Below, one piece after another: positions 55,324-55,375 of a DNA stretch of 55,375 nt. The notes under the pieces are model-generated. The model was not told the DNA's origin, did no database searches, and worked only from the letters and a program-made list of their open reading frames with translations. Source of the stretch: Thermodesulfovibrionia bacterium (lineage in GTDB: Bacteria; Nitrospirota; Thermodesulfovibrionia; JACRGW01). A program made the position numbers and the translations under genes. The stretch covers positions 1-55,375 of the forward strand of contig CAKKSD010000031.1 of assembly GCA_919902995.1 (NCBI GenBank). Reading direction: 5' to 3'. The stretch's first letter is position 1, and each line of letters begins with the position of its first letter.

Positions 55324-55375
55324 TGTAACACCAAAATGATAATGTCCTAATTAGCCAAAATAGAAATGTCCTAAT
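55324..55375. repeat. Terminal repeat, right copy (probable IS end)
   Basis: The exact inverted copy of bases 2-53, beginning TGTAACACC and continuing to the last base of the window. Between the polymerase stop (55250) and this repeat are 73 bases without a gene. Confidence 0.7.

Overview
The window looks like one contig of an anaerobic, Gram-negative bacterium, most likely Nitrospirota or a neighbouring deep lineage. The reasons are purine-rich coding sequence with many AGG/AGA arginines, strong GGAGG ribosome sites, DUF1858 and small ferredoxin genes, a selenocysteine-containing SelD, and many interspersed palindromic repeats of the kind that translate as 'SFPRKRES'. The lineage is inference. 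Both window ends carry the same 52-bp sequence in inverted orientation, so the contig probably stops at two copies of one insertion sequence.

Left core (1-32.6 kb): xerC-hslV-hslU; argB; a 5' remnant of an adenosylcobalamin ribonucleotide reductase gene; an MFS transporter overlapping a large acyl-ACP synthetase/acyltransferase; moaC; yraN; selD (in-frame UGA)-hisA; a frameshifted gene; hisF with a flavin reductase and an adenosine-specific kinase-like gene; smc; thiD; an outer-membrane beta-barrel gene with a near-consensus promoter; a ferredoxin; a DUF1858 protein; a Crp/Fnr regulator, a receiver protein and a multidomain sensor kinase; glgA-galT; a DciA-like gene; and clpX-clpP-tig.

Accessory island (about 32.65-47.45 kb): it lies between tig and the 3' end of a tRNA-Leu gene and shows different codon use. 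It is a partly decayed defence island. Contents are a 49-codon Dam-replacing/DpnI-type HTH remnant facing a winged-helix gene across a palindrome, a nucleotidyltransferase, a truncated hsdR next to an intact hsdS, two C-terminal stubs of large adenine methyltransferases flanking an intact Mre11/Rad50-like (YhaO/YhaN-like) pair, an apparent chimera of two defence helicases, three AAA/DUF4143-type ATPases separated by a recurring repeat, and a Phd/ParE toxin-antitoxin pair. The methyltransferase stubs and the helicase tail look like parts of a collapsed DISARM-like locus. The Mre11/Rad50-like pair is the best candidate for a functional, poorly described defence module.

Right core (47.45-55.3 kb): tRNA-Leu(UAG), two zinc-ribbon proteins, rimO-mgsA, a ferredoxin overlapping a deoxyhypusine-synthase-like gene, and a DHH-CBS-poly(A)/CCA polymerase fusion.

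A second theme is sequence insertion inside core genes. Period-7 degenerate tandem repeats sit in frame in xerC, the acyl-ACP synthetase gene, hisF, dciA and rimO, and a C-rich palindromic repeat sits in frame in glgA and the synthetase gene.
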